In this document: positions 8,468-18,208 of the stretch, in pieces
Numbering within the stretch: the stretch's first letter is position 1
Layout: each line of letters begins with the position of its first letter
NCBI GenBank assembly: GCA_900696455.1
Contig: CAADGB010000169.1
Coordinates: 1-64,000 of the forward strand
Reading direction: 5' to 3'
DNA length: 64,000 nucleotides
DNA from: an uncultured delta proteobacterium
Lineage (GTDB): Bacteria; Myxococcota_A; Polyangia; Haliangiales; Haliangiaceae
Made by a program: the position numbers and the translations under genes
Notes under the pieces: generated by a model
What the model saw: the letters and a program-made list of their open reading frames with translations, nothing else
Told to the model about the DNA's origin: nothing
Database searches by the model: none

Positions 8468-10003
8468 CTACGCCGTCTCCGGCAGGTCGAAGCGGACGCC
8501 CTGGGCCAGCGGCAGCGCGCGGCCGTAGTTGATCGTGTTGGTGGCGCGCCGCATGTACGCGCGCCAGGCGTCGGAGCCCGACTCGCGGCCGCCGCCGGTC
8601 TCCTTCTCGCCGCCGAAGGCGCCGCCGATCTCGGCGCCCGACGGGCCGAGGTTGACGTTGGCGATGCCGCAGTCGGAGCCGCTCGCCGACAGGAAGCGCT
8701 CGGCCTCGCCCAGGTCGCGGGTGAAGATCGACGACGACAGGCCCTGGGTCGCGGCGTTCTGCAGCGCGATGGCCTCGTCGAGGGTGCGGTAGCGGACGAC
8801 GTAGAGGATGGGGGCGAAGGTCTCGCGCAGCATGGGGCCGACCTGGGCCGGCAGCTCGACCAGCGCCGGCCGCACGTAGTGGCCGCCGGCGCCGACCGCG
8901 ACCGGCTCGCCGCCGTGGACGGTGCCGCCGAGCGCGGCGGCCTCGGCGAGCGCGGCCGCCATGGCGTCGCGGGCGGCGCCGTCGACGAGCGGGCCGACCA
9001 GGGCGTCGGGCGCGCGCGGGTCGCCGACCCGCACCGAGGCGTAGGCCGGGCGCAGCCGGGCCAGGAGCGGCGCGGCGACGTCGTCGTGGACGAACAGCCG
9101 GCGCAGCGTGGTGCAGCGCTGGCCGGCGGTGCCCATGGCCGCGAACGCGATCGCGCGCACGGCCAGCTCGAGGTCGGCCGACGGGCACACGATCGCGGCG
9201 TTGTTGCCGCCCAGCTCGAGCAGCGCGCGGGCGAAGCGAGCGGCGAGCCGGGGCGCGACCGCGCGGCCCATCGCGGTCGAGCCGGTGGCCGAGACCAGCG
9301 CGACCCGCGGATCGTCGACGAGCGCGGCGCCCACCGCGGCGTCGCCGAGCACGACCTGGGCGAGGCCGGCGGGCGCGTCGCCGAAGCGGGCCAGCGCGCG
9401 CCCGAGGACGGCGTGGGTCGCGAGCGCGGTCAGCGGGGTCTTCTCCGACGGCTTCCACACCACCGGATCGCCGCAGACCAGCGCGAGCGCGGCGTTCCAC
9501 GCCCACACCGCGACCGGGAAGTTGAACGCGGAGATGATGCCGACGACGCCCAGCGGGTGCCAGGTCTCCATCATGCGGTGCTCGCGGCGCTCGGTGGCGA
9601 TCGTCAGCCCGCAGAGCTGACGCGAGAGGCCGACCGCGAAGTCGCAGACGTCGATCATCTCCTGCACCTCGCCCTGCCCCTCCGACAGGATCTTGCCGGC
9701 CTCGATCGTCACCAGCCGGCCGAGGTCGGCCTTCGCCGCCCGCAGCTCCTCGCCGAACAGCCGGACCAGCTCGCCGCGACGCGGCGCCGGGACCTCGCGC
9801 CACGCCGCGAACGCCTGGTGCGCGGCGCCCACGGCGGCCGCCACCTCCGCCGGCGTGGCGTCGGTCAGGGCGGCCAGCGCCTCGCCGGTGATCGGCGAGC
9901 GCGCGGTCCGGGCGCCGGCGGCCAACGTCGTGACGTCGACGCCCAGCCGGGCCAGCAGCGCGTGGGTCTCGGAGAGCAGCGGGGACGGGGTGGAGTCGGT
10001 CAC
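8468..10003 (-). CDS. amaB: ALDH7-type aldehyde dehydrogenase (piperideine-6-carboxylate dehydrogenase-like)
   Basis: This is a 511-residue NAD-dependent aldehyde dehydrogenase of the ALDH7/antiquitin group, which oxidises alpha-aminoadipate semialdehyde in lysine catabolism. Seen directly are the Rossmann region SAFNFPVAVWAWNAALALV, the catalytic Glu in LELGGNNA, and the catalytic Cys in GTAGQRCTT. Near the C-terminus is the antiquitin signature NLGPSGAEIGGAFGGEKETG, followed by RESGSDAWRAYMRR. The length is normal for the family. The start is a GTG at 10003 with GAGG six bases upstream. A 12-base motif shared with the OmpA-like gene lies 87 bases upstream. No other lysine catabolic gene is nearby, so the exact substrate is inferred from family resemblance only. 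Confidence 0.9.
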   Translation of the reverse strand: MTDSTPSPLLSETHALLARLGVDVTTLAAGARTARSPITGEALAALTDATPAEVAAAVGAAHQAFAAWREVPAPRRGELVRLFGEELRAAKADLGRLVTIEAGKILSEGQGEVQEMIDVCDFAVGLSRQLCGLTIATERREHRMMETWHPLGVVGIISAFNFPVAVWAWNAALALVCGDPVVWKPSEKTPLTALATHAVLGRALARFGDAPAGLAQVVLGDAAVGAALVDDPRVALVSATGSTAMGRAVAPRLAARFARALLELGGNNAAIVCPSADLELAVRAIAFAAMGTAGQRCTTLRRLFVHDDVAAPLLARLRPAYASVRVGDPRAPDALVGPLVDGAARDAMAAALAEAAALGGTVHGGEPVAVGAGGHYVRPALVELPAQVGPMLRETFAPILYVVRYRTLDEAIALQNAATQGLSSSIFTRDLGEAERFLSASGSDCGIANVNLGPSGAEIGGAFGGEKETGGGRESGSDAWRAYMRRATNTINYGRALPLAQGVRFDLPETA

Positions 10004-10089
10004 GATGGGCCTCGGCCTGGCAGCCCTGGGACCACGCCGCGCTGTGCCGCGCCGGAGGCGCCGCGCGCGACGTCGCGCCAGAGGCGACG

Positions 10090-10101
10090 GAGTCTACACC
10101 G
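10090..10101 (-). promoter_or_regulatory. Candidate promoter element upstream of the ALDH gene
   Basis: The minus-strand sequence CGGTGTAGACTC lies 87 bases upstream of the ALDH start codon. The identical 12-mer occurs 89 bases upstream of the OmpA-like lipoprotein start. TAGACT could serve as a -10 box (four of six matches to TATAAT). No good -35 is visible. Confidence 0.3.
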
Positions 10102-10128
10102 ACGCCGCGCGAGCAGGCGCGCGGCCCG

Positions 10129-10470
10129 CTACGGGCGTGGCAGCTTGCAGGCGTGGCCCATCACGACCGGGCCGTCGACGGTGCCGGTGGGCGTGGGCTG
10201 CCACCCGGCGGCGACGCGCGCGGCGAGGAGCTCGTCGGCGGAGGGGCGGTGGTCCCACACGGAGACCGCGTCGACGCGACCCAGTCACGTGCAGTCGAGG
10301 ACGAGGGCGGCGGCGCCCGCGTCGGCCGCCATCACCACGTCGTGGGTGAACTCGTCCTGGCCCACGACGTCGACCACCGACCACGGCGGCGTCAGGCGCA
10401 GCCCGGCCACGATCGCCTCGGCCAGGGTGCCGCAGGCGGCGAAGGTGGCGCGGATCGCGTCGAGATCCAT
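10129..10470 (-). CDS. Small protein with in-frame UGA (candidate selenoprotein or nonsense mutant)
   Basis: The reading from ATG 10470 encodes 61 residues ending VLDCT and then meets TGA at 10285-10287. The same frame continues for 51 more codons to TAG at 10129 (LGRVDAVSVWDHRPSADELL, later VVMGHACKLPRP). Those codons are almost all G/C at the third position, as in the genes around them. The full product would be 113 residues with position 62 encoded by UGA, giving a C-T-U motif. Downstream of UGA, 17 bases on, GGTCTC-CGTGT-GGGACC can form a 6-bp stem with a 5-base loop holding G at its second position, compatible with a bacterial SECIS. A TGG-to-TGA mutation or a sequencing error fits equally well. 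No sel genes are in the window and the family is not recognised. Confidence 0.6.
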
Positions 10471-10537
10471 GGGTCCCAGGGTAGCACCGCGGCCGAGCCC
10501 GGGCCGCGCCCCTGGGCCCGGCGCGGCGCGGGGCGCG

Positions 10538-11449
10538 TCACAGCTCGGCGGCCTCGATGCGGCGGTTCTGCTGGCGACCGGCCTCGGTGTCGTTGGACGC
10601 GATCGGGCGATCGGAGCCGTGGCCGACGGTCTCGATGCGGGCGCCGTCGATGCCCTTGGAGACGAGGTAGTCGCGGCAGGCCCGGGCGCGCTGGTCGGAG
10701 AGCTTCTTGTTGCGGGCGGCGTTGCCGACGTTGTCGGTGTGGCCGGAGATCTCGATGCGCGCCGTCGGCTTGTGGGTCATGTACTCGACGACGCTGTCGA
10801 GCCGCGCGTAGGAGTCGGCGGTGAGCGTGGCCTTGCCGGTGTCGAACTGGACGCCGTGGAGGACGAAGCGCTGCTCGGGCGGCGCACCGGCGGCCGCCAC
10901 CGGATAGGTCTCGCGCAGGTAGCGCAGGGTCAGGCGGATGTTCTGGTTGGGCGCGTCGCGCACGGTGACCTTGGCCGAGACGTCCTTGCGGCCGAGTGAC
11001 AGGTACGTGAGGGTGTAGGTCTGGGCGATCGGGACCAGCACCTCGGCGTAGCCGGCGGCGTCGGTCGGCTCGGTGTAGTACTTCTCGCCCGAGGGCGCGA
11101 TCAGCGCGATCACGATGCCCTCGATCGGCTTCTGCTCGTCGTCCTTGGTGACCACGAACAGGCGGAGCGCGGCCTCGGTCCGGGTCGGCTTGATCTTCGA
11201 CGGCGTCGCCCCGCGCGCGTCGGCCGCGGTGTCGGAGTCGCGCAGCTCGAACTCCTTGGCGTCCGCCGACGGACGGCCGCCCGCGTCACCGGCGCCCCCG
11301 CCCGCGGCCTCGCCGCCGCCGCCGCCCGCCGCGTCGCCCGCCCCGGCGCCCCCGGCCCCGCCGCCGCCCCCGCCCGGTGGCGCCGGCGGCGCCTTCGGTC
11401 CACAGGCGAGCAGCGACAGCGCGAGCAGGACGGGAACGAGCTGGTTCAC
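10538..11449 (-). CDS. OmpA-domain lipoprotein
   Basis: This is a 303-residue lipoprotein with signal peptide and lipobox (LLALSLLAC, Cys about residue 16). A Gly/Ala/Pro low-complexity linker follows to about residue 65. A central beta domain (about 85-175, resembling a carboxypeptidase-regulatory or Ig-like fold, with YYTEPTDAAGYAEVLVPI) comes next. The C-terminal OmpA/Pal peptidoglycan-binding domain (about 190-303) has the hallmarks GVQFDTGKATL, SGHTDNVGNAARNKKLSDQR and GHGSDRPIASN, and ends in NRRIEAAEL. It probably anchors the outer membrane to peptidoglycan. The start is a GTG at 11449 with AGAGG six bases upstream. It stands alone, and a candidate promoter motif lies 89 bases upstream. 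Confidence 0.9.
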   Translation of the reverse strand: MNQLVPVLLALSLLACGPKAPPAPPGGGGGGAGGAGAGDAAGGGGGEAAGGGAGDAGGRPSADAKEFELRDSDTAADARGATPSKIKPTRTEAALRLFVVTKDDEQKPIEGIVIALIAPSGEKYYTEPTDAAGYAEVLVPIAQTYTLTYLSLGRKDVSAKVTVRDAPNQNIRLTLRYLRETYPVAAAGAPPEQRFVLHGVQFDTGKATLTADSYARLDSVVEYMTHKPTARIEISGHTDNVGNAARNKKLSDQRARACRDYLVSKGIDGARIETVGHGSDRPIASNDTEAGRQQNRRIEAAEL

Positions 11450-11537
11450 GGGCGACCTCTGGGGACGGTGATGTCGTCGACGTTGCGCGCGGCCGCCGCG
11501 CCACCCCGAGCGGGGCGGCCATCGGCCGGCGTCGATC

Positions 11538-11549
11538 GAGTCTACACCG
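11538..11549 (-). promoter_or_regulatory. Candidate promoter element upstream of the OmpA-like gene
   Basis: This is the second copy of CGGTGTAGACTC (minus strand). It lies 89 bases upstream of the GTG start of the OmpA-like lipoprotein and matches the copy upstream of the ALDH gene in sequence and spacing. Confidence 0.3.
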
Positions 11550-11554
11550 TCCCC

Positions 11555-12391
11555 TCACTCGCACGGGTGCGCGTCCGGACGGTGCGGCGTGTTGGCCGCC
11601 ACGAACCAGACCCGGCCACGGACCGCGGCGCGGGTCAGGAACCGGCGCACGGTCGCCTCGGCCAGCCGGGGGTTGCGATTCAGACAGCCGGCGTCGACGT
11701 CGCCGCCGATCTCGACCAGCGCGCGCAGGCCGTCGATGCGCCACAGCGCGCGGTTGCCGTCGAGGCGTAGCGAGCCGCCGATCCGCGCCAGGCGATCGAG
11801 CCCGCCGAGGGTGGCGAACCGGCCGCGACGGACGACCAGGTCACCCCCGATCTCGACCAGCGCCGGCAGGCCACGAAACGCCGCCAGGTCGAACAGCGTG
11901 ACGTCGCCGCCCACCCGGCGCAGCGCGGTGAGGCCGCTGACGCCGCGGAGGAGCGAGGTGCGGCTCCGGCCGGGCTCGAAGATCCAGCCGCTGCCGAGGT
12001 AGAGGTCGCCGCCGATCTCGACCAGCGCGCGCAGGCCGTCGACGTCGCGCAGCCCCGGCGTCCCCTGCTTCGGGCCGCCGATCTGGACGTCGCCGCCGAC
12101 GCGCGCGAGCGCGTCGAGGCCGCGCAACGACCGCAGGCGGTCGGTCCGGACCACGCGGAGATCGCCCTCGATCCACGCCAGGGTCGCGAGCGGGGCGAGG
12201 CGCGCCACGTCCCGGGTCAGCGTGAGCGGGCCGCGCAGGCACCGCGCCCCGGCGAGCACCTGGAGGTCGGCGTCGCGCGCGGCGACCACGTCGCCGTCGT
12301 GGCACGGCTCGGCGGCGGCCGTGCCGACCGCGGCCGCCGCGGCCACCGTCGCCGCCAGCGATGCGAGGAGTCCCGCGACGATCCGCCACAT
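11555..12391 (-). CDS. Secreted receptor L-domain/LRR-like protein
   Basis: This is a 278-residue protein starting at ATG 12391 with a signal peptide (MWRIVAGLLASLAATVAAAA, cleavage near TAAAEPC). The body is a set of repeats of about 25-30 residues, each ending in a strand such as RALVEIGGDLYLG, ALRRVGGDVTLFD, ALVEIGGDLVVRR or ARIGGSLRLDG. This is the L-domain-like pattern: a hydrophobic loop, then I-G-G-D/S-L and a beta strand, forming a right-handed solenoid. Two Cys near the mature N-terminus and two near the C-terminus may form disulfides. The C-terminal 40 residues look helical and capping. A surface or periplasmic binding role is inferred. The longer upstream frame lacks sense, so the signal peptide decides the start. 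Confidence 0.8.
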   Translation of the reverse strand: MWRIVAGLLASLAATVAAAAAVGTAAAEPCHDGDVVAARDADLQVLAGARCLRGPLTLTRDVARLAPLATLAWIEGDLRVVRTDRLRSLRGLDALARVGGDVQIGGPKQGTPGLRDVDGLRALVEIGGDLYLGSGWIFEPGRSRTSLLRGVSGLTALRRVGGDVTLFDLAAFRGLPALVEIGGDLVVRRGRFATLGGLDRLARIGGSLRLDGNRALWRIDGLRALVEIGGDVDAGCLNRNPRLAEATVRRFLTRAAVRGRVWFVAANTPHRPDAHPCE

Positions 12392-12576
12392 CTCGCCATC
12401 GTGCCAGGGCGCTGCCGCGCGCGCGTCAGGGCCGCGTAAGTAGCTCCGGCGCCAGGAGATCTCGCAGCGCACCGGCCGCGGGCCTGCCGGGCTTCGACAT
12501 CGTCACCGCCGCGAGACGGATCTGTCACACGCGCGTCCACCCCGGCCGCCCGCGCCCGTATAGTGCGCCGCGATCC

Positions 12577-14268
12577 ATGGTCAACGCGCTGACCGTCCTC
12601 GGTGGTCTCGGGGTCTTCCTGTTCGGGCTCCGCATCTTCAGCTCGGGCCTGCAGATGATGGCGGGCAACCGCCTGCGCGGGATCCTCGCCGGCCTGACCC
12701 GCAACCGCGTCACCGGGGTCTTCACCGGCTTCTTCGTGACCTGCGCGGTCCAGTCGTCGAGCGCGACCACCGTGCTGATCGTGTCGTTCGCCAACGCCGG
12801 CCTGCTCACGCTGGTCCAGGCGATGGGGCTGGTCATGGGCGCCAACATCGGCACCACGCTGACGGGCTGGCTGGTCGCGCTGCTCGGCTTCAAGGTGAAG
12901 ATCAGCGCGTTCGCGCTGCCGCTCATCGGCGTCGGCTTCCCGCTGTCGCTCCTGCGCGGCAACCACGTCCGCCAGCTCTCGGAGGTGCTGGTCGGCTTCG
13001 GGCTCCTGTTCCTCGGGCTCGACTTCATGAAGAGCGGCGTCCCCGACGTCCAGGGTAACGCCGCGGCCCTGGCCTGGGTGGAGTCGGTCTCCGGCTACGG
13101 CTTCGCCTCGCTCCTGCTGTTCGTCGGCATCGGCACGGTGCTGACGATCATCGTCCAGTCGTCGTCGGCCAGCATGGCGATCACGCTGACCATGGCCGCC
13201 AAGGGCTGGATCGACTACGAGATCGCGGCGGCCATGGTGCTGGGTGAGAACCTCGGCACCACGATCACCGCGACCCTGGCGGCGATCGGCGCCAACCGCA
13301 ACGCCACCCGGGTGGCGCGCTTCCACACCCTGTTCAACGTCATCGGCGTGCTGTGGGTGCTGCCCGCGATGTTCCTGGTGCTGCGCCTGGTCGACGCCAT
13401 CGTGCCCGGCGATCCGCTGGGCCCGGCCACCGGCGATGACTTCCAGCTCGTGATCGCCGCCCACCTCGCCGCCTTCCACACCGCGTTCAACGTCCTCAAC
13501 ACGTCGCTCCTGTTCTGGTTCGTCAAGCCGCTCGAGCGGATCGTGATGTGGCTGGTGCCCACCACCGACCGCGAGCGCGAGGTGCCGCACCTGGCGCTCC
13601 TGCACTCGGGCCTGGTCGGCACCCCGGAGCTCGCGATCATCGAGGCCCGGCGCGCGCTGCAGTCGATGGTCGACGTCTGCCGCGACATGTTCGGCAAGCT
13701 GCGCGAGGTCCTCACCCACCCCGACGCCAAGCTCGGCAACCTCGTCGATCAGATCAAGAAGGAGGAGCAGAAGACCGACGAGATGGAGGCGGAGATCGTC
13801 GCGTTCTGCTCCGAGCTGGCGCGCGCCGGCACCTCGCGCGAGGTCGGCCAGTTCATCACCCACTTCCTCGACATGGCCAACGACGTCGAGCGCATGGGCG
13901 ATCACTGCATGAACCTGGTGCTGCTCGCCCAGCGCCGCTACGACAAGGGCTTCCCCCTGACCGAGGAGACCGCCGCCGACCTCGGCGAGATGCTGGCGCT
14001 CATCGACGAGTTCCTGGCGGTCGCCACCCGGGCCCTCGGCGAGCAGCCGTTCGACGTGGTGGCCGAGGCCAAGGTCCTGGAGTCCAAGGTCAACCGCCTG
14101 CGCGACCGGAGCCGGAAGAACCACGCCCGCCGCATGCAGGACGGCAGCCTGACCGTGCGCGAGGGCCTCATCTACGTCGACATGCTCAACAACATGGAGA
14201 AGATCGGCGACTACTGCTGGAACGTGGTCCGCGGCGGCAGCCTGGTCGCGGACCTCGCCCGGTCCTGA
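12577..14268 (+). CDS. Na+/phosphate cotransporter with C-terminal PhoU-like domain
   Basis: This is a 563-residue inner-membrane protein of the Na/Pi cotransporter II (NptA/YjbB) family. The membrane half (residues 1-310) contains the duplicated Q-S-S-S motifs of the two inverted repeats, QSSSATTVLIVSFANAG and QSSSASMAITLTM. It also has the paired G-A-N-I-G-T-T and G-E-N-L-G-T-T motifs. The C-terminal part (about 340-555) is helical and PhoU-like, with KKEEQKTDEMEAEI and DMANDVERMGDHCMN. This arrangement is typical of bacterial members that import or export phosphate with sodium. The start ATG 12577 directly precedes the first hydrophobic segment. A stem-loop follows the stop codon at once. 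The following kynA gene starts 61 bp later and is not obviously related. Confidence 0.92.
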   Translation: MVNALTVLGGLGVFLFGLRIFSSGLQMMAGNRLRGILAGLTRNRVTGVFTGFFVTCAVQSSSATTVLIVSFANAGLLTLVQAMGLVMGANIGTTLTGWLVALLGFKVKISAFALPLIGVGFPLSLLRGNHVRQLSEVLVGFGLLFLGLDFMKSGVPDVQGNAAALAWVESVSGYGFASLLLFVGIGTVLTIIVQSSSASMAITLTMAAKGWIDYEIAAAMVLGENLGTTITATLAAIGANRNATRVARFHTLFNVIGVLWVLPAMFLVLRLVDAIVPGDPLGPATGDDFQLVIAAHLAAFHTAFNVLNTSLLFWFVKPLERIVMWLVPTTDREREVPHLALLHSGLVGTPELAIIEARRALQSMVDVCRDMFGKLREVLTHPDAKLGNLVDQIKKEEQKTDEMEAEIVAFCSELARAGTSREVGQFITHFLDMANDVERMGDHCMNLVLLAQRRYDKGFPLTEETAADLGEMLALIDEFLAVATRALGEQPFDVVAEAKVLESKVNRLRDRSRKNHARRMQDGSLTVREGLIYVDMLNNMEKIGDYCWNVVRGGSLVADLARS

Positions 14269-14285
14269 CCGGCGCTTTTCGCCGG
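14269..14285 (+). terminator. Stem-loop directly after the Na/Pi transporter stop
   Basis: CCGGCG-CTTTT-CGCCGG forms a perfect 6-bp stem with a 5-base loop, starting one base after the stop codon. No U-tract follows, so intrinsic termination is not certain. A second weaker GC hairpin follows. Confidence 0.4.
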
Positions 14286-14329
14286 CCCCGCCGGTTGTCG
14301 CCGGGGCCCGCCTGGCCAAGACTCGGCGC

Positions 14330-15454
<1,125 letters not shown>

Positions 15455-15514
15455 CGGCGGGGCGGGGCCGGAGCGCCGCGCCGGGCCGGCGCGCGGCGCG
15501 CCGCGCCGCGCGGG

Positions 15515-15528
15515 TTGACCGCGGTCAA
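15515..15528. promoter_or_regulatory. 14-bp perfect palindrome upstream of the acyl-CoA dehydrogenase unit
   Basis: TTGACCGCGGTCAA is a perfect palindrome in the 162-bp gap between kynA and the acyl-CoA dehydrogenase gene, 88 bases before the ATG. Its left half resembles a -35 box (TTGACC). Such a site would suit a dimeric repressor. The regulator is unknown and not encoded nearby. Confidence 0.45.
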
Positions 15529-15616
15529 GTCGCGGCGGCGGGGGCTCCGCCACGCTCGACGTGATGCGCGTCCACGCCGAGGCCCGCCCGGGGCGCGTCC
15601 CGACCGCCGGGGCGTC

Positions 15617-18208
15617 ATGACCGGCGCCGACCCGGCGCTGCTGCACGAGGTCGACCGCTTCGTCGCCCGCGCGGTGAGCCCCGAGGTCCGCCGCCCGGAG
15701 CGGCCGATGGCGGCCGCGGCCCTCGCCGAGCTGCTGGCGCGGGCCGACGCGCTCGGGCTCGCCGGCGACGTCGACGGCGCCCCCACCGGCCAGGCGCCGT
15801 GGGACACCCTGGTCGAGGGGATCCCGGGCAGCGAGCTCGCGGTCCTCGAGCGCCTCGGCCGGGCCAACGCGGCGGTCGCGCTGTGCGTGCACGCGCGCGC
15901 GCTGGCGCGGGCGATCGCCCGCCACGCTGGCCTCGCCGCGCCGGCCCGGGCGTGGCCCGCGCTCGACGGCGCGCTCGGCCTCGGGCGTGTGGCCTGGGCG
16001 CGCGCGATCGCCGGCGCGCCGCTCGCGGCGCTCGATCGCGCCTGCCTCGCCGACGCCTACGCCGCCGACGCGACCCGCCTGGTCCCGCTCGAGCCCGGGC
16101 TCGAGGGGCTCGTGACCGTGCGCTGGCGGGACGGCGGCGGCCTCGCCCTCGCCCTCCACCGCCGCGACGCGCTCGCGCTCGCGGCGCGCCCCCACGCCCA
16201 CGGCCTCGACGAGCTGGCGCTGTTCGCCGTGCGACCGCGGGGGCCCGGGCTCGAGGCCGCGCTCGACGCCACGGCGACGCGCGCGCTGGTGTCGCGGGCC
16301 GCGGCCGCGTGGCGCCTCGGCCTGGTCGCGATCGCGTGCGGCGCGGTCCGCCATGCCCACGCCGTCGCGGCCCGCTTCGCGGCCGGGCGCCGCCAGGGCG
16401 GCGCGACGATCGACCGCCACGCCGCCGTGCTCGGGCTCCTCGGCCGCGCCTCCGCGACGCTGACCACGACCGGGGCCGCCCTCGCCGCCTCCGGGCGCGA
16501 GCCGGGACCGGCGCTGGCGCTCGCGAGCCACGCGCTGCCCGCGCTCGCCGACGCCGCCAGCGCCGCGCTGCAGGTCCTCGGCGGGCTCGGCTACATGCGC
16601 GACGCCGGGCTCGAGAAGGTGCTGCGCGACGTCAACTGCCTGCGGAGCCTCGCCGGCAGCCCGCGCGAGCTCGAGCTCGTGGCCGCCGAACTGGAACGCC
16701 TCGAGGCCGAGCCGGAGCGCGGCCAGGGCGATCGCCTCCGCCCCGGGTCGGCGCCGTCGTCCCTCGCCGGGGTCGAGCGATCGAGCGGTGCGGGTGATGC
16801 CTGCGCGCCCGCCGAGGCCGGAGCGGAGGCCGATGCGCTCCCCGGGCACGTCGCGCCGACGAGCGCGCTGTCGCCCCGCGCCGCCTTCGCCCGGTTGCCG
16901 CGGGTGGTGCGCGCGCTGGTCGACTACCCACCGCTCGATCCCTGGGAGCAGGACACCCGCGGGCTACCGCCGGCGCTGGCCCGCTGGCGGCGCCGCCTGC
17001 GCCGCTTCGCCGAGACCTACGTCCGGCCGGCCGCGCTCGCCGTCGACGCCGCGCCCCACCCCGCCACGGGCGAGCTCGCGCCGGCCGCGGACGAGATCCT
17101 GCGCGCCGCCGGGCGGTGCGGCCTCCTGACCGACATGCTGCCGGCGCCGCTCGGGACCTCCGACCCGCGCCTGTTCGCGCACCCGCTGGCGTTCGCGTCG
17201 GCGCTCAAGACCGAGGAGCTGGCGGCGGCGGACGGCGGGCTGATGCTGCTGGTGTGCGCCCACGGCCTCGGCGTCGCGCCGCTGCTCCTGTCCGGTGAGC
17301 TGTCGGCGATCCGCCGCTTCGTGCTGCCGGCATTCCGCGCCTGCCGCGCCGGACGCCCGCAGGTGCTGGCCTACGCGATCACCGAGCCGGCCGCCGGCTC
17401 CGACGTCGAGGACGGCCACGGCGCGTCGGCGTACCGCCCTGGCGTGATCGCCCGCCGGGTGGCCGACGGCTGGTCCCTGACCGGCCGCAAGTGCTTCATC
17501 AGCGGCGGGGACGTCGCCAGCGGCGTCGTCGTGTTCGCCGCCCTCGAGGGCGAGGCCATGACCTCGTGGACCGCGTTCTTCGTGCCGGCGCCGCGCCGGG
17601 GGCTGCGGGTGGCGCGCACCGAGCTCAAGATGGGCATGCGCGCGTCGGGGGCCGCCGAGCTCGAGCTCGACGCCGTCACCGTGCCCGCCGACCACGTGAT
17701 CGGCGGGCTGCGCGGCGGCTGGGCGCTCAACCGCGCCGTCCTCAACCTGTCGCGCATCCCGGTCGCGGCGATGGGCGTCGGGTTCGCCCGCGCCGCCACC
17801 GAGGCCGCCACGACGTTCGCCTGCCGCGCCCGCCTCGGGGGGCGGCCGCTCGTCGCCTACCAGGACGTGCAGCTCGAGCTCGCCGACATGCTGGCCGAGA
17901 CCCAGGCGGCGCGGGCGATGGTGTGGGCGGCGGCGACGCGGCGACAGGCCGTGCAGCGCGAGGCCTCGGCGGCCAAGGTCGTGGCCACCGACACCGCGCT
18001 CCGGGTGTGCACGCGGGCGATGGACCTGATGGGCAACCACGGGCTGGCCCACGCCGGCCTGGTCGAGAAGGCCTATCGCGACGCGCGCCTCACCCAGATC
18101 TTCGAGGGCACGAACCAGATCAACCGGCTGGCGATGATCGAGGACGTGCAGGAGCGCCTCCTCGCCACGATCGCCGCGCTCCGAGGAGGAACGGATGACC
18201 ACCGCTGA
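15617..18208 (+). CDS. Tandem acyl-CoA dehydrogenase fusion
   Basis: This is an 863-residue protein made of two acyl-CoA dehydrogenase-like halves. The N-terminal half (about 1-355) is divergent. It ends GGLGYMRDAGLEKVLRDVNC followed by LRSLAGSP, where the usual E-G-T segment carrying the catalytic Glu is replaced. A low-complexity linker (about 355-415) follows. The C-terminal half (about 420-860) is a standard FAD enzyme. It has the YAITEPAAGSDV flavin/substrate loop, LTGRKCFISGGDVASG, the MDLMGNHGLAH segment, and the catalytic region TQIFEGTNQINRLAM. The second half probably does the dehydrogenation and the first may be structural or regulatory. ATG 15617 was chosen because the frame upstream is Arg-rich and unlike the family. 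The gene overlaps the next one by 14 bases, implying translational coupling. Confidence 0.9.
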   Translation: MTGADPALLHEVDRFVARAVSPEVRRPERPMAAAALAELLARADALGLAGDVDGAPTGQAPWDTLVEGIPGSELAVLERLGRANAAVALCVHARALARAIARHAGLAAPARAWPALDGALGLGRVAWARAIAGAPLAALDRACLADAYAADATRLVPLEPGLEGLVTVRWRDGGGLALALHRRDALALAARPHAHGLDELALFAVRPRGPGLEAALDATATRALVSRAAAAWRLGLVAIACGAVRHAHAVAARFAAGRRQGGATIDRHAAVLGLLGRASATLTTTGAALAASGREPGPALALASHALPALADAASAALQVLGGLGYMRDAGLEKVLRDVNCLRSLAGSPRELELVAAELERLEAEPERGQGDRLRPGSAPSSLAGVERSSGAGDACAPAEAGAEADALPGHVAPTSALSPRAAFARLPRVVRALVDYPPLDPWEQDTRGLPPALARWRRRLRRFAETYVRPAALAVDAAPHPATGELAPAADEILRAAGRCGLLTDMLPAPLGTSDPRLFAHPLAFASALKTEELAAADGGLMLLVCAHGLGVAPLLLSGELSAIRRFVLPAFRACRAGRPQVLAYAITEPAAGSDVEDGHGASAYRPGVIARRVADGWSLTGRKCFISGGDVASGVVVFAALEGEAMTSWTAFFVPAPRRGLRVARTELKMGMRASGAAELELDAVTVPADHVIGGLRGGWALNRAVLNLSRIPVAAMGVGFARAATEAATTFACRARLGGRPLVAYQDVQLELADMLAETQAARAMVWAAATRRQAVQREASAAKVVATDTALRVCTRAMDLMGNHGLAHAGLVEKAYRDARLTQIFEGTNQINRLAMIEDVQERLLATIAALRGGTDDHR

